64,000 bases of DNA from assembly GCF_002878395.1 (NCBI RefSeq), contig NC_061115.1, positions 91,099,102 through 91,163,101 on the forward strand. The letters are read 5' to 3'. Source of the stretch: Capsicum annuum (taxonomy: Eukaryota > Streptophyta > Magnoliopsida > Solanales > Solanaceae). Both the position numbers and the translations under genes were made by a program. This document shows, piece after piece, positions 23,071 to 34,020 of the stretch (positions are counted from its first letter, which is position 1; every line of letters begins with the position of its first letter). A model generated the notes under the pieces. That model saw only the letters and a list, made by a program, of their open reading frames with translations, did not search any database and was not told the DNA's origin.

Positions 23071-23544
23071 GAAGAAACTCAATATTGCTCAAGTTCCAAG
23101 TTTCTGTATGGTGTAAGAGAAATTGTTCTTGAGTCAAGTCTTGGTATGTAATCAAATTACACATCTTATAAGTTAAATACTTTTTATGTGTCTACAGAGT
23201 GCTTAGATATTGTTACCTAAGTTGATATTTGTTAGATTTAATCAATAATGAGAAGAGATCTTGACATAGTTGTCAATGACAGTTTGTAATAAAGTTATTA
23301 CAAATTAGTGGATCTTAAGTTAAATTCTTATGGATTCTATAATTACGAGTTTGATTATAGTGGATTCTTGAGTGCTTGTGAGGGAAAGCCATGGTTGTTC
23401 CTCCCTCTAGCTAGGAGGTATCATGCTAAATCATTCTTTCTCTTTAATTTCCTACAAAGTTTTATTTCCTTACTACTTTATTGTTTGTATCTGACTCTAT
23501 GGGACCTGGTCCCTTATAAGGTAATGCACCCCCACAATTTATCA
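23071..23544 (+). repeat. 5' LTR of E, right piece
   Basis: Matches about 30264-30752, for example ACTCAATATTGCTCAAGTTC versus ACTCAATGTTACTTAAGTTC, and GACTCTATGGGACCTGGTCC versus GACTCTAAGGAATCAAGTCC. It ends CAATTTATCA at 23544, followed by the primer-binding site. Compared with the 3' LTR about 88 bp (30176-30263) is missing at the F junction. Confidence 0.8.
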
Positions 23545-23546
23545 AT

Positions 23547-23558
23547 TGGTATCTGAGA
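23547..23558 (+). other. Primer-binding site of element E
   Basis: TGGTATCTGAGA, 10 of 12 matches to TGGTATCAGAGC, three bases after the LTR. Confidence 0.85.
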
Positions 23559-23601
23559 AAGAACACTTTAAAAGTTTTACACTTAGAGTGATTTATTGAT
23601 C

Positions 23602-24700
23602 ATGACTTCTCTACCTAATCTGGAAGAAGGGCAATCTACCATTAAACCACCTCACTTTAATGGGCAGTACAATGGGTGGTGAAAACAAGGATATATGACT
23701 TCATTATGGTTGAGGACAATGAGCTGATAGATGTTATACTTAATGGTCCTCATGTTCCTATGAAGGAGATCAAAGAAGGAGACATAAAAGGAATGGTTGT
23801 CAAAAATAGGATAGAATTTAATAATTAATACCATAAGAAATTTAATAAGAATTACAAGGCTAAGAAATTGCTTGTCTATGGTATAGGACAAGATAAGTAT
23901 CAGGATTTTTGCTTGTGAAAATGCTAAGGAAATTTTGGATCGCCTGAAGACTTCTCATGAAGTATCAACTGATATGATGGATTCAAAAGTTTACATACTG
24001 AATACTCAGTATGAAAATTTTCCATGAAGGAAAGAGAAACAATACAAGAAATGCAATCTAGATTCACTTCAATCACAAATAAGTTACACTATCTAGGAGA
24101 AGTGATTCCCTTATATAAGCAACTGAGAAAAATTGTAGGTGTTCTTCCTAAGTACTAGGAAAGCAAAGTGGATACTATAACTGAGGCAATAAACTTTAAG
24201 ACTTTCACTATAGATGAACTTATTGGTAATCTAAATACTCATGAGACCAAGAAGAAGTACATTCCAGTTAAGAAGGAAGTAAAAAGGGAAAAGTCTCTGG
24301 TATTAAAAACATAAAAGTATGAATCAAGCGTGGAAAACACTGATGTTTCATACCTAGCCCAAAGGTTTGTGAGATAAATAAAGAAAAGTGGTCAATATAT
24401 AAGAAAAGAAAGTAACAACAAAATGGGAGGTACTGTGGAAGTTTGTAACCAATCTGGAAGTCCTAAGCATTTAATTAAGGATTGTCAACTGCACAAACTA
24501 GACTCAAGAATATCTAATGTCTGGAGATAAAAAAGGAAAGAAGAAGGACCAGGTCCTTTAGAAGTCAGGAAGAAAAGCTAATCTAATTATGCTGTGAAAC
24601 AAGCTTTGGCAGTCTAGGATGATTTCTCCAGTAAATATAAGAAGAATCAAAATCTTGAAGATGTTTCCATATTGGCAATAGAGGATGAGCATGTCACCTT
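23602..24700 (+). pseudogene. Gag of element E, capsid and zinc knuckle
   Basis: It starts MTSLPNLEEGQSTIKPPHFN at 23602, the usual N-terminus of this copia group. Later blocks include ACENAKEILDRLKTSHEVST, SKVYILNTQYENF, EAINFKTFTIDELIGNLNTH and ETKKKYIPVKKEVKREKS, typical of the UBN2-type copia Gag. The knuckle at 24444-24486 reads CNQSGSPKHLIKDC: the family C-x2-C-x4-H-x4-C has lost its second Cys (now Ser). At least two frameshifts and several stops are present. Confidence 0.85.
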
Positions 24701-25200
24701 TTACATCTTTTTGCTCTTATGGAAAACACTAAAGATGAAGAAGAAGATAAGGTAACTACTTTTGACATCAAAGAAAATTTAGATAACTACTCTACTAAAA
24801 AGATAAAGAAGCTTGCAAATTTGTTGATTAATTCTATGTGCAAACTGATTATTGAGAAAAATATGTTAGAAGGAAAATTAAGAAATCAAGAGCTTAAATT
24901 AATTGCCTTGATTCTCTAGTTATTTAAAATAGAGGACAATTTACTAAGTTGAAATTTGAAAATTTGAGTTTAATGAATCAACTAAAGAAAGTGGATGATT
25001 CTAATAGTAAAGGGATGAAAGAAGTATTTAGGCTTCAAATTGAGCTTGGAAAAAAACTTAGGGAGTCTCAAAAGCATCTTATGACTATTATTAATAAGAA
25101 TAAGGAACTAGAAAGGGACTTGGCCCATATAAGAGAAGGGCTTACCAAATCACTAAAATGGACCATATCCTCATAAATCCTTTATAATTTAACTAGTCAA
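24701..25200 (+). pseudogene. Coiled-coil Gag extension of element E
   Basis: Two open stretches (24719-24919 and 24949-25176) encode Lys/Glu/Leu-rich heptad-like sequence: KKIKKLANLLINSMCKLIIE, NMLEGKLRNQELKLIAL, MKEVFRLQIELGKKLRESQK and ELERDLAHIREGLTKSLKW. A long coiled coil after the zinc knuckle, ending in L-x-K-S-L-K-W-T-x-S-S, is a feature of Sirevirus Gag. It is one of the reasons for the lineage call. Confidence 0.75.
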
Positions 25201-25930
25201 GGTGTTGATAATCATAAAGGCCTTGGATATCAATTTAGAACCCAATCACTTAGGTCTCAAGGGAAAGTTATTCATGTTGTTAGAAATAAGGTCCACAAAC
25301 ATATATCCACTCATTGTTAAAGAGATATGTATTTGAAGGAAAACTATCAATGTTGGCTTAGAGATAGAATGAGCTATGATAGATACATCTAGTTGGATAA
25401 TTTTTACCCTAAGGGTTCCATACCTTTGAAAAATATGAAGAACACTCTACGTAGATGGGAGAAGAAATATTTGATCGTACCTTTATTTCCCTTCTATGAA
25501 CTCAAACTCAAGTGGGTTCCCATATCTAACAAATAAATTTAATTATAGGTAGAAGAAAGGGAATGTAGTAAGAAATAGTTAACGGATAGTCAATGCTTAA
25601 CATACATGATTGGGAAGATTGATTATTGTCTCTCTCTAAAGAAACTTCAAGCTAGAGGTCTCTTTTGTAAATGGTAAAACGGGCTATATCCATAGTGTGT
25701 GAAAGATTGGAATATAACATGATGAAGAAATACAAGATATGTACTACATGAATGGCCTCAAGTACAGTCTTCTACGAGTTTCACGAATCCGTTATAAAGG
25801 TAAAAAGTTGAAGTTCTTATATGATGGATGTGCTATGTAAAGATTGATGTTTAGGAGAGTTATTTGCAAATCGAAAAGGCTCAAAAATATGTATGTTAAT
25901 GACTAAGAGTCTATAAGTTATGCGGAATTA
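25201..25930 (+). pseudogene. Gag-protease junction and protease remnant of element E
   Basis: Around 25400-25540 the reading YPKGSIPLKNMKNTLRRWEK and LKLKWVPISNK fits the linker before protease (family K-x-x-W-V-P-K). At about 25575-25620 the expected W-x-x-D-S-G-C-S-R-H-M-T-G protease site reads I-V-N-A, stop, H: the catalytic Asp-Ser-Gly is gone. The rest is frameshifted. Confidence 0.55.
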
Positions 25931-26140
25931 TCTTTCTTAAGTGTTCAAAGTAAAGATGCTAATCTATGGCATAATAGGATGGGACATGTAATATCCTCTT
26001 TGTAGAAAAAGTTGATTTCAAAGAACATGGTCCATGGAATGCAAAAGCATAATTTTCCAAACAACAAGGTTTGTGATTCTTGTGTTAAGGGTAAAAAAAC
26101 TAGGTCTTCCTTTTAGATGAAAAAATAGTTAAATACTTCT
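25931..26140 (+). pseudogene. Integrase zinc-binding (GAG-preintegrase) domain of element E
   Basis: Reads LSVQSKDANLWHNRMGHVIS, then KKLISKNMVHGMQ and NNKVCDSCVKGKKTRSSF. The H-x3-H of LWHNRMGH and C-x2-C of CDSC are all kept, so the HHCC zinc site is intact despite nearby stops. It is the best kept piece of this integrase. Confidence 0.85.
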
Positions 26141-26840
26141 AGACCTCTTGAGTTGCTGCGAAAGATCTATGTGGACCTTTTAAAGTCCAAAATAGAGGAG
26201 GAGAGAATTTTGTATTTATCATTGTAGATGACTACTCTAGGTTCACCTGGACAGTGTTCTTGAGAGCCAAGGATGAAAACTATAAGGTTTTGGTAACTTT
26301 TTCCAAGAAAATTCTATTAAAGATGAATTGTAAGATTGTTGAATTCAGATCGGATCATGGAACTAAATTTTAGAACTCCCAAATTTAAGGATTTTGTGTT
26401 GAATATGTAACAGTCACAAATTCTCTTCTCGTAAGACTCCTTAGAACAATAGATTTGTTGAAACAAAGAACAAAACCCTCATAGAGATTGCAAAGACCAT
26501 ACTGATTAAGCATGGGCTTCCAAAAAGCTTTTGGGCTGACCTTGTTAATACTACCTATTATGTGACAAATATGTATTTTATTAGATCTTCCTAAAAAACC
26601 CCATAAGAGCTTATGTTCAGTAAAAATCCTAAGCGTGACTACTTAAGACCTTTTGGGTGCAAGTGCTTTATTCTAAATAATAGGACGAATAAACTAGGAA
26701 ATTTTTACTCCAAAAGTGATGAAGTAATATTTTTGGGCTACTATTAAACAAGAAAATCATATAGAGTTTTCAATAAAATAACTTTTTCAATGGAAGAAAG
26801 TATACATATGGTCTTTGGTGAGTCAGGAAATCTAGTGAAT
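26141..26840 (+). pseudogene. Integrase core of element E
   Basis: Reads KDLCGPFKVQNRGGENFVFI, IVDDYSRFTWTVFLRAKDEN and KMNCKIVEFRSDHGTKF, which carry the first and second catalytic Asp (family M-D-L-x-G-P and S-D-x-G). Downstream KSDEVIFLGYY and ITFSMEESIHMVFGES match the end of the copia integrase region. The P-Q-Q-N-G-V-V-E-R-K-N-R catalytic Glu region is frameshifted at about 26430-26470. Confidence 0.82.
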
Positions 26841-27235
26841 CCAATTTATAATAAAGATTCTGATATTGAAGAACTTACTCTTATTTAGAGGAATTATACT
26901 ACTGAAGATGATGGTGAAGGACTTAATGAAGGGTCCAGTCAAAATCTTTAGGGACCTGGTCCCAGTGGAACTCATCTCAAAAGGTCAAACTAGAGGCGCA
27001 ATTCTTTTTACCCACTTCAAAATCTGAATTCACCTTTGGATTCTAGAATCTAAGCAAGAGCTCAAGCAAAAAATTTCACTGCATTCTTAATATTTTTGTC
27101 CCAAATTGATCCTCAAATAAGAATGAATCTCTAAAAAATTCAGACTCAATCATTGTATTGCAGGAGGAGCTTCAATAATTTAAAAGAAGTTAAGTCTAGA
27201 ATCTAGTTCCCATACTTTTTTACAAATTAATCATT
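26841..27235 (+). other. Integrase-RT linker of element E
   Basis: Variable, acidic and Pro/Ser-rich in the family. Readable words are EDDGEGLNEGSSQNL and GPGPSGTHLKR, the latter encoded by the GGACCTGGTCCC motif. Stops throughout. Confidence 0.55.
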
Positions 27236-27960
27236 AGGATCAAATAGGTGTACAAAATCAAGTAGGACGAGCATTGACCTATAAACTATGATAAAACATC
27301 CCCGCCTATAGCATGGATTGAGACTATCAGAATTCTTATTATATTTGCTGCCTACATAGGGTTCAAACTCTTGCAAACAGATATAAAAAGTTCTTTTTTG
27401 AATGGAAATTTAAAAGAAGAAGTATATGTCAAGCAACCTCTAGGTTTTGAAGATGTAGATTTTTCTCATCGTGTGCTTAAATTAGACAAATCTATATATG
27501 GTCTGAAGCAATCACTAAGGTCTTAGTATGAGAGACTTTCAAAGTTACTTCTAGATAATGACTTTAAAAGTTAAAAAATTGACAATACGTTTTTAAAGTC
27601 TAGAGGTAGAAACTTACTAATTATTAAGATATATGTTGATGATATAATCTTTGGAGCTACTTCTGAATCACTATGTGAAGAGTTTACAAAGCTAATATGG
27701 AGTGAATTTTAAATGACCATGATAGGTTAATTGAGTTTCTTCCTAGGCTTTTAGAGCAAGGAAACTTTTTATTGGATAATGATTTTTCAAGAGAAGTACA
27801 TCAAAAAGCTACTGAAGAAATGCATTATGGATGTTTCCAAGCCAATAGTAACTCCAATCAAATCCAGTTCAAAGATGGATAATTATGAACCAAGTCCTTC
27901 AGTTAATGAGACCATTCATAGTGGGATGATTGTATCCCTACAATATCTCACTACAAGAAG
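27236..27960 (+). pseudogene. Reverse transcriptase of element E (Ty1/copia)
   Basis: Reads ETIRILIIFAAYIGFKLLQT, DIKSSFLNGNLKEEVYVKQP, FEDVDFSHRVLKLDKSIYGL, KQSLRS, stop, YERLSKLLLDNDF, LLIIKIYVDDIIFGAT and FQEKYIKKLLKKCIMDVSKP. Both active-site blocks are kept: the first Asp in Q-T-D-I-K-S-S-F-L-N-G and the catalytic Y-V-D-D. A Trp-to-stop change after SLRS and a frameshift near 27720-27780 kill it. Confidence 0.9.
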
Positions 27961-28200
27961 GCTAAATATTGTATTCAATATGGGATTGTCTCAGAAACAA
28001 TCCTTTATAATGCAAATGCTCTTAACATGGATAAGAATCCAGTGTAGCATAAAAGGTCAAATCATATTGATATAAGGAATCATTTTATGAGAGACAATAT
28101 TAAGAAAGAGATCTATTTGAATAAAGTTTTACAAGATCGGGGTTAAGATAACAAATATTTTTTCTAAGGCTTTTCACAAATTTAACAATTTCTGAAAAGT
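27961..28200 (+). pseudogene. RNase H remnant of element E
   Basis: The C-terminal marker H-I-D-I-R-N-H-F-M-R-D-N is readable at about 28065-28100 and is followed by a degraded T-K-A-L-like end (FSKAFHKF region) and SRLRLG. Between RT and this point most of RNase H is deleted: about 100 bp remains where several hundred are expected. Confidence 0.7.
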
Positions 28201-29500
28201 AGGTTGAGGCTGGGGTAAATCAAAATAACCTAACCTACTAAGATAAATTTCTCCATAAAATTGGTTATGATCCACAGATAGGTATCCTTGATAAAGTATG
28301 TACTTGTTGATTTAACTTAGTACCATACCTTTGCATGTATACACACATGTGAATAACTTTGGAAGAAGAAATTTGAGACAAACATAAATTTAAGGATTCA
28401 TATAAGAACGAGAGGCGCTTGGTCCTATACCTCATGTTAGTATCATGAATGTGCATGTTCTTATTCTGTTAGAAAAAGCAACATCTTCTTTATCCGTGTC
28501 AGTAAGTTGTCTTATCCTAAAAAGAAAGATGAGTCACCATAAAATTAAAATAAATCACATCTCATACTTTCAAAAACTTCATCCTTGTGCATATTTATTC
28601 CCTTAAGAATTCTCTAATCCTTAAAGAAAATTCCTTATATTGAAATAATCATGTACATAAAATTTAGTGTAGTTAAAAATCCACACTCAAACCTTCCTCA
28701 AAACACCAAGCCATCTTTCATTCTTAATATCCCTGTTAGAAAAATAGTTGTTGAACCAATCTCCACAACCACCTCCCAAAATAAACCTCAAATAAATGAA
28801 ATCCCTAAGAAAATAGGCCCTTTTTATGAGCCTGCTTTAAAATAGAGGACAGTAAAAATTTTGATGTCTTTTATGAAGTCATGTTTCAAAAAATCTCCTT
28901 TCCTCCAATGAATTAACAAAGTTAAGTTATCCTATCCATTGAAAGCTAGAATCCTTCTTCACTAAAATCGTTGATAAAAATTCATCCATAAAAGCATATA
29001 ATCTATCTAGAAGTGTAATGAAAAATTATGATTGGGTTGTTGAAAATCTCATTTTGCTATCAAATAACCCAAAAGGGAGTCTATTTGGTCCTAAAAAACT
29101 AGATGTCAATATGAAAACAAGAAGTTTTATAGTGAAATCAAGAAGTCCTGCTAAGAAGCAATAGACTTCAGAGGGGCATAGTCCTAAAAAAAGGAAAATG
29201 ATTAAAAAAGAACCTATCAGTGCTTTTAAAAGAAGAGTAAAGTAAAGAAATAGAGGAATTGAATCTTAACACAACTGCTAAGGATGAAGATATTAGCAAA
29301 TTAAAAATTATAATTCAATAACTTTCTAATAAGGAACCAAATATCTCTGAAGAAACTTAGAACTGAGAATACTAAACTAAAGAAGTGAGTATCAAGTCTA
29401 ACTAATATGGTTATTAGCTTAAATATGGAGATAAAGCTTCTAACCAAGGAATTGTTATTCTCTCATGCTGCAGAAAACAATAAGGTGGTTATACTTCTCC
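28201..29500 (+). pseudogene. Env-like / post-pol region of element E
   Basis: About 1.3 kb after pol. A Pro/Thr/Asn-rich stretch at 28651-28845 includes SFILNIPVRKIVVEPISTTT. Later words are SRSPAKKQ, SPKKRKMIKK (basic) and LRTENTKLKK, SSLTNMVISLNMEIKLLTKE (coiled-coil-like) at about 29340-29450. This arrangement (Pro-rich, then basic, then coiled coil, no enzyme motif) is what the env-like gene of Sireviruses looks like. I see no convincing membrane anchor. Function as an envelope protein is not established even for intact relatives. Confidence 0.5.
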
Positions 29501-30009
29501 AAATCCTCTTCCCATGTCCTATGCCAGTTTTGTTTTTTATTTTTGGGGTTATTTCAATGGAACAACATATTTAAATCTTGCACTACAATGATACTTAACT
29601 CTTATATATGAATAAGTCCTTGTTTTTATGTTTAATCCCTTTTCTTAACTTTAAAAGTTGTTCTTCATGTTAGTGTTGCCCCAGTGGCTATGAGTTAACC
29701 AACCAGTGCATATTTTACTCTTGGTTACTATTTTTACTTTCTAATGATGCAAAAAGAGGGAGTACTAAATTCATGTCATAGGGACCAGGTACTAGGTGTG
29801 ACACATATGTTGAAGATATGTTGAAGTACAAATATATTGACATGGGAAATCATGTTGGTATGTTTGACAAGGGTAAACATATTGGTATATTGACAGAGGA
29901 AATCATGGTGCATAGTGATAGGGAGAAATTCATGATAGTAATGTCGATCACTCTAATTGAATGAGGTGAATGAATTTTGATGTTCCAAATTCTGTGGTTC
30001 GTCATCATT
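29501..30009 (+). other. 3' untranslated region of E with first polypurine tract
   Basis: T-rich non-coding sequence, then AAAAAGAGGGAG at 29751-29762, a polypurine-tract-like copy, then about 250 bp with repeated CATATGTTGAAGATATG and GACA-rich words. Repeated polypurine tracts before the 3' LTR are a Sirevirus habit. Confidence 0.6.
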
Positions 30010-30022
30010 AAGAAAGGGGAAA
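30010..30022 (+). other. Polypurine tract of E adjacent to the 3' LTR
   Basis: AAGAAAGGGGAAA, preceded by GTCATCATT as in related copia elements, directly before the LTR. Confidence 0.75.
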
Positions 30023-30752
30023 TTACTATATCTTATTATGATGAAGTTAAGTTGACAACAATGGACCCAATCCCAAGGTCTTTATAAAAACATACAGTTG
30101 TTACATCTTTTCATAGTTTTATCTGTTAGTGTAAAAAATTGTGTAGGTGATTTGTGTACCATACAGGACAGTAGGCCCCATCAAAATTCTACCATAATCA
30201 TTATCCTACTACAAGAAAAAAAGAAGGTTTCTCAATTAAATAGTTTTTGCAATTTGATTATTTAAGAAAAAAAACTCAATGTTACTTAAGTTCTAAGTTT
30301 CTATGTGCTGAGAGTGAAATTGTTCTTTAGGCAAGTCATGGACTATAATCGATTTACTTATCTTATAAGAGTAGCACTTTTCTCGTGACTGTAGAGTGCT
30401 TAGGTTGATTTACCTGAGTTGATATTGATTAAAGTTAATTAATACTGAGAAGAGATCTTGATAGAGTTTTCAAGGAGAGTTTGTAATAGAGTTATGACAG
30501 ATTGGTAGAGCTCAGAGTTAACTTCTAATGGAGTCTATAATCATGAGTTTTATTATAGTGGATCCTTGAGTGCTTATAAGGGAAAGCTGTGGTTTTTATT
30601 ACTTGAGCAAGGAGGTTTCCATGTTAAATCATTATGTTTCTTTAATTTCTTGCAAAGTTATATTTCTTTATTACTTTACTTCTTTAATTCGTTTGTCTGA
30701 CTCTAAGGAATCAAGTCCCTTATAGGGTGGTGCACCCCTCCATGATTTGTCA
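30023..30752 (+). repeat. 3' LTR of element E
   Basis: 730 bp, complete. It ends CCATGATTTGTCA at 30752, like CACAATTTATCA of the 5' LTR. The two pieces of the 5' LTR plus the 88 bp lost there add up to about 715 bp, in good agreement. After 30752 the leader of D resumes (TGTGTTCTACTGCTACAT). Confidence 0.82.
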
Positions 30753-31080
30753 TGTGTTCTACTGCTACATAAGAAGAGGGTATCAAGACCGAGCCTAGGG
30801 ATCCTATCACCATTCATAGATCAGCTAAAGTTTGTGGACATTCTTGAGATGTGTCCCTAGTTATGGGCTAGGATAGAGGGCCTCCACCAGACCTATTCTT
30901 ATTTTTAAGCTAGAAACTCTTCTGCCTTAATAAGTGGTGGGCCAAGGACCAGCCCAGGATCCACTGATATTTATTTATTCTTTAGTGCTTATGGATACTT
31001 TGGTTTTTGCTTTTGGGGTTTGTTGGTGGTGCACCCTCTAATGGTGCATAGTCTACAAATCAGAGTGGTATCAAGGCTCC
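30753..31080 (+). other. Leader of D, right of the E insertion
   Basis: Resembles the G leader at about 47556-47766: for example GTGTTCTACTGCTACATAAG against GTGTTTCCACTATATGAGAT, and GGACCAGCCCAGGATCCACTG against GGACTAGCCCAGGATCAACTG. This supports continuity of D across the E insertion. Confidence 0.6.
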
Positions 31081-32200
31081 TAGTGTTGAGATTTCTCCTA
31101 CAAGGGTAGTTGCTCAAATAGTGGTTTCTCAACCTGCTATGTGTATTGAGGATTCGAAAATGTTTTGTAGATTCTTAAGATTGGTGCTGCCTAGGTTTTC
31201 TAGTGCACTAGGTGATGATGCATATGAGTTTCTGATTGCTTCTGAAGAAAGGCACCATAATTTAGACCTAGTTGCGACTTGTGGTATGGATTACACTACT
31301 ATTTAGTTAAACTTGGAAACTTGATATTGGTGGAGAGGTTATCTTTATTCCAAGCCAGTTGGATTTTTTCCTTTAACTTGGGCTTAGTTCTTTAAGATTT
31401 TCTTAGAGATTTACATGTCTCACAGCCTTAGGGATCACTTGAGGGATCAATTCTCAAGAATGGAGAAACGACCCATGACAATCGTAGAGTATGAGGCTTA
31501 TTTGTATGAGTTGGATAGGTATGCTACTTCTATTCTACATGCTAAGTATGAGAGAATTTGATGTTTTATTTGAGGATTGAGACTTTTTCTCCATATGTCC
31601 ACTAAGAGTTTAGTTGTTCTAGGGAGATCATTTTACTGAGATTTTTAATCATGCTCAGGTGATGGAGGAGATACATCATAAAGCTAAAAGGGGCAATGAT
31701 AATAGGCCTAGATATCAGGGTAGTTTTAGAAGGAGTAAAAGTGGCTCCCGGTTCAGAGGTAGTAGTTTTTAGGGAGGTGCCTCCTCTTAAGTCATATTAG
31801 CCTTAGAGTTAGCCTAGTAGACCCATTCAAGCAATACTCTACATTACTAATGGAGGTTAATCTAGTGTCAGTGACCCCCAAAGTTAAGCTAGTTGTCTAT
31901 CTTTAATAGGTTTATTTTCTGGTTATTCTAGTCGAGGTGGATACTCTAGGTCTGCCAGATCTTTTGGTTTTGGTTCATCTCAGGTAACTTGTTATAGTTA
32001 TGAAGCTTTTACTCATTATTTATGCGAGTGCCCTAGTAGTGAGGTGATTGTTGCTTCACTTAAAGTGTTCCCCTTATTAAAGTAGTTCATCCCTAAGTTA
32101 TACGTGATCGTGTGGTCTTAGGGGTAGTTCTCAAGGTGCTCGAGGTGATTCTGAGGAATGTATGATAAGATATAAGTCATAAGCCTAGCCAAGTGATGGG
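31081..32200 (+). pseudogene. Gag of element D
   Basis: Reads FCRFLRLVLPRFSSALGDDA, YEFLIASEERHHNLDL, HSLRDHLRDQFSRMEKRPMT, IVEYEAYLYELDRYATSILH, GLRLFLHMST and VMEEIHHKAKRGNDNRPRYQ. These follow the Tekay/Del Gag pattern, including the tail rich in Gly/Ser/Arg (GSFRRSKSGSRFRGSSF). The knuckle at about 31988-32030 reads CYSYEAFTHYLCEC: the second Cys of C-x2-C-x4-H-x4-C is Tyr. Frameshifts and stops are frequent. Confidence 0.82.
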
Positions 32201-32640
32201 CATGGTAGTTGTATGTAGTACCTAATAGACCCGAGGTTGAGTCTTCAAATATTGTTGTCACATGGTATTTTTATGTGTCTGCTTATTATGCTGCACAGTT
32301 AAAGTTATCTTTGGATTATTTATCTATGCCATTACGTATATATATGCCTTCTTGTGTTATGACTGTTAGAGATAATGATACTTATGGTAAGCTCATTTTA
32401 TAAGACATGTATTATTTTGATATGATTTTGGGTGTGGACTAGTCATCCTTCTATCATGTGGTCATAGATTTTTTTGCCAATACTATTAACCTATACATAC
32501 CTAGCATACCCCATTTTTGTGGCAGGGAGCTATTAGTTGTTAGTCGATGGGGATATTATCTTGTATGTCTTCTAGGAGGCTTATTTCAAAGAGTTTCGAG
32601 TCTTATCTCACTTACATTTATGATGTTACTATAGAGAGTT
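32201..32640 (+). pseudogene. Protease of element D
   Basis: A 64-codon stretch (32209-32403) reads RPEVESSNIVVTWYFYVSAY and later MTVRDNDTYGKLIL, followed after a stop by MYYFDMILGVD, which matches the D-x-x-D-V-I-L-G-M-D-W box. The first part has lost the catalytic D-P/S-G. Confidence 0.72.
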
Positions 32641-33590
32641 CATTGGTTGACTCTGTTCTTGTTGTCCTTGAGTATTCAAATATTTTTCCTATCGATCTGC
32701 CTGGTATACCTCTTTCCTGTGAGATTGAGTTTGTTATTGATTTTGATCTTGGCATCTGACGTACTTTTATGCCACCTTACCATGTGGCTCCTACTAAGCT
32801 TAAGGATCTAAATTCTCAGCTTCAAGATCTTATTTGTACGGTTTTAATTATATCAAGTATGTATTCTTAGAGAGTTCCATTGTTTTTTTGTGAAGAACAA
32901 AGATGGCTCCAAACATATGTGTATAGATTATAGTATGCTAAATAGAATGACGGTGAAGAACCATTATCCTATGCCTCATATTGATGAATTATTCAACAAG
33001 CTTTAGGGTGCAGTGATATTTTGGAAGATTAATATAAGGTCTGGTTACCATCAATTGACAATTTGGGTAGAGAATATCCGGAAGACATCTTTTAGTACCT
33101 TCTTTGGTCATTATGTGTTCTTGGTGATGCATTTTGGGTTGACTAATTCCCTAGTAGCATTCATGGATTTGATAAATTGAGTTTTCAGGCCTTATTTATA
33201 TTCTTCTGCGATTGTGTTCATTGATGACATTCTTGTGCATTCAAGGAGTAGAGAGAAGCATGCACAACATTTGAGGATTGTGCTCCAGACTTTGAGAGAT
33301 CATGTACTTTTTACAAAATTCTCTAACGGTTAGTTTTACCTTGCGTCAATGAAATTTCTTGGGCATATAGTGTCTAAGGATGGGATTATGGTAGAACCAA
33401 AGAAAATTGAAGCCATTCGTGATTAGGCTAGGCCTATATCGCCTATTAAAGTTTGTAGCTTCATTCGATTAGTCGGTTAATAGAAATGATTTGTCGAGGG
33501 TTTTTTCTACTTTTTCTGCACCTATGACAAGATTAAATTGGAAGTAGGAATACTTAATATGGTCCGAGGAGTGTGAGTCGAGCTTCGGAA
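32641..33590 (+). pseudogene. Reverse transcriptase of element D
   Basis: Reads IFPIDLPGIPLSCEIEFVID, PPYHVAPTKLKDLNSQLQDL, then across frames [77 protein letters not shown] and FLGHIVSKDGIMVEPKKIEA. The catalytic F-I-D-D is intact. The reading jumps frame several times between 32760 and 33200. A Tekay/Del-like RT. Confidence 0.87.
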
Positions 33591-34020
33591 AGCTCAAGGA
33601 GTTTCTTGGTTAAATTTCTATTTTAGCTCTTCCAATTGAGTGTGAGGGATTCACTGTGTATTGTGATGTATTTGGTATTTGTTTTGGTTATGTAATTATG
33701 CAACATGGTTCTGTTATTGCTTATGCTTTGAGGCAACTTATGGTGCACAAGAGCAACTACCCCACTTATGATTTTGAATTGGCAATGATAATTTTCACGC
33801 TTAAGATTTGAACACATTGTCTTTATAGTAGGCGTTGTGAGGTTTTAACTAATCATCACAGTCTTTAGTATCTTATGACCTAGAGGGAGCTTAATCCTAG
33901 TTTGTGTAGATGTATGGAGTTGCTTAGGCATTATGAAATCTCTATTTTGTATCATCCGAGTAAGAAGAGTGTGGTAGTAGACTCTTTTAGTAGAAAGGCA
34001 GCGTGTATAGATAGTTTGGA
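33591..34020 (+). pseudogene. RNase H of element D
   Basis: Reads LPIECEGFTVYCDVFGICFG, YVIMQHGSVIAYALRQLMVH, KSNYPTYDFELAMIIFTLKI, then CEVLTNHHSL and LLRHYEISILYHPSKKSVVV. The first Asp (V-Y-C-D) and Glu (F-E-L) are kept; the T-D-H Asp is Asn. The end DSFSRKA matches A-D-A-L-S-R-K. Confidence 0.87.

Larger units (their letters stand above)
15886..30752 (+). mobile_element. Element E: Sirevirus-type Ty1/copia element, split by element F
   Basis: 5' LTR in two pieces (15886-16038 and about 23071-23544), primer-binding site, gag with zinc knuckle and long coiled-coil extension, protease, integrase, RT, RNase H, a further 1.8 kb with an env-like reading and two polypurine tracts, and a 730 bp 3' LTR. 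The order integrase before RT marks Ty1/copia. The coiled-coil Gag extension, env-like region and repeated polypurine tracts point to the SIRE/Maximus lineage. The GGGACC(T)GGTCCC words scattered through it recur in its LTRs. All frames are broken. Confidence 0.8.
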
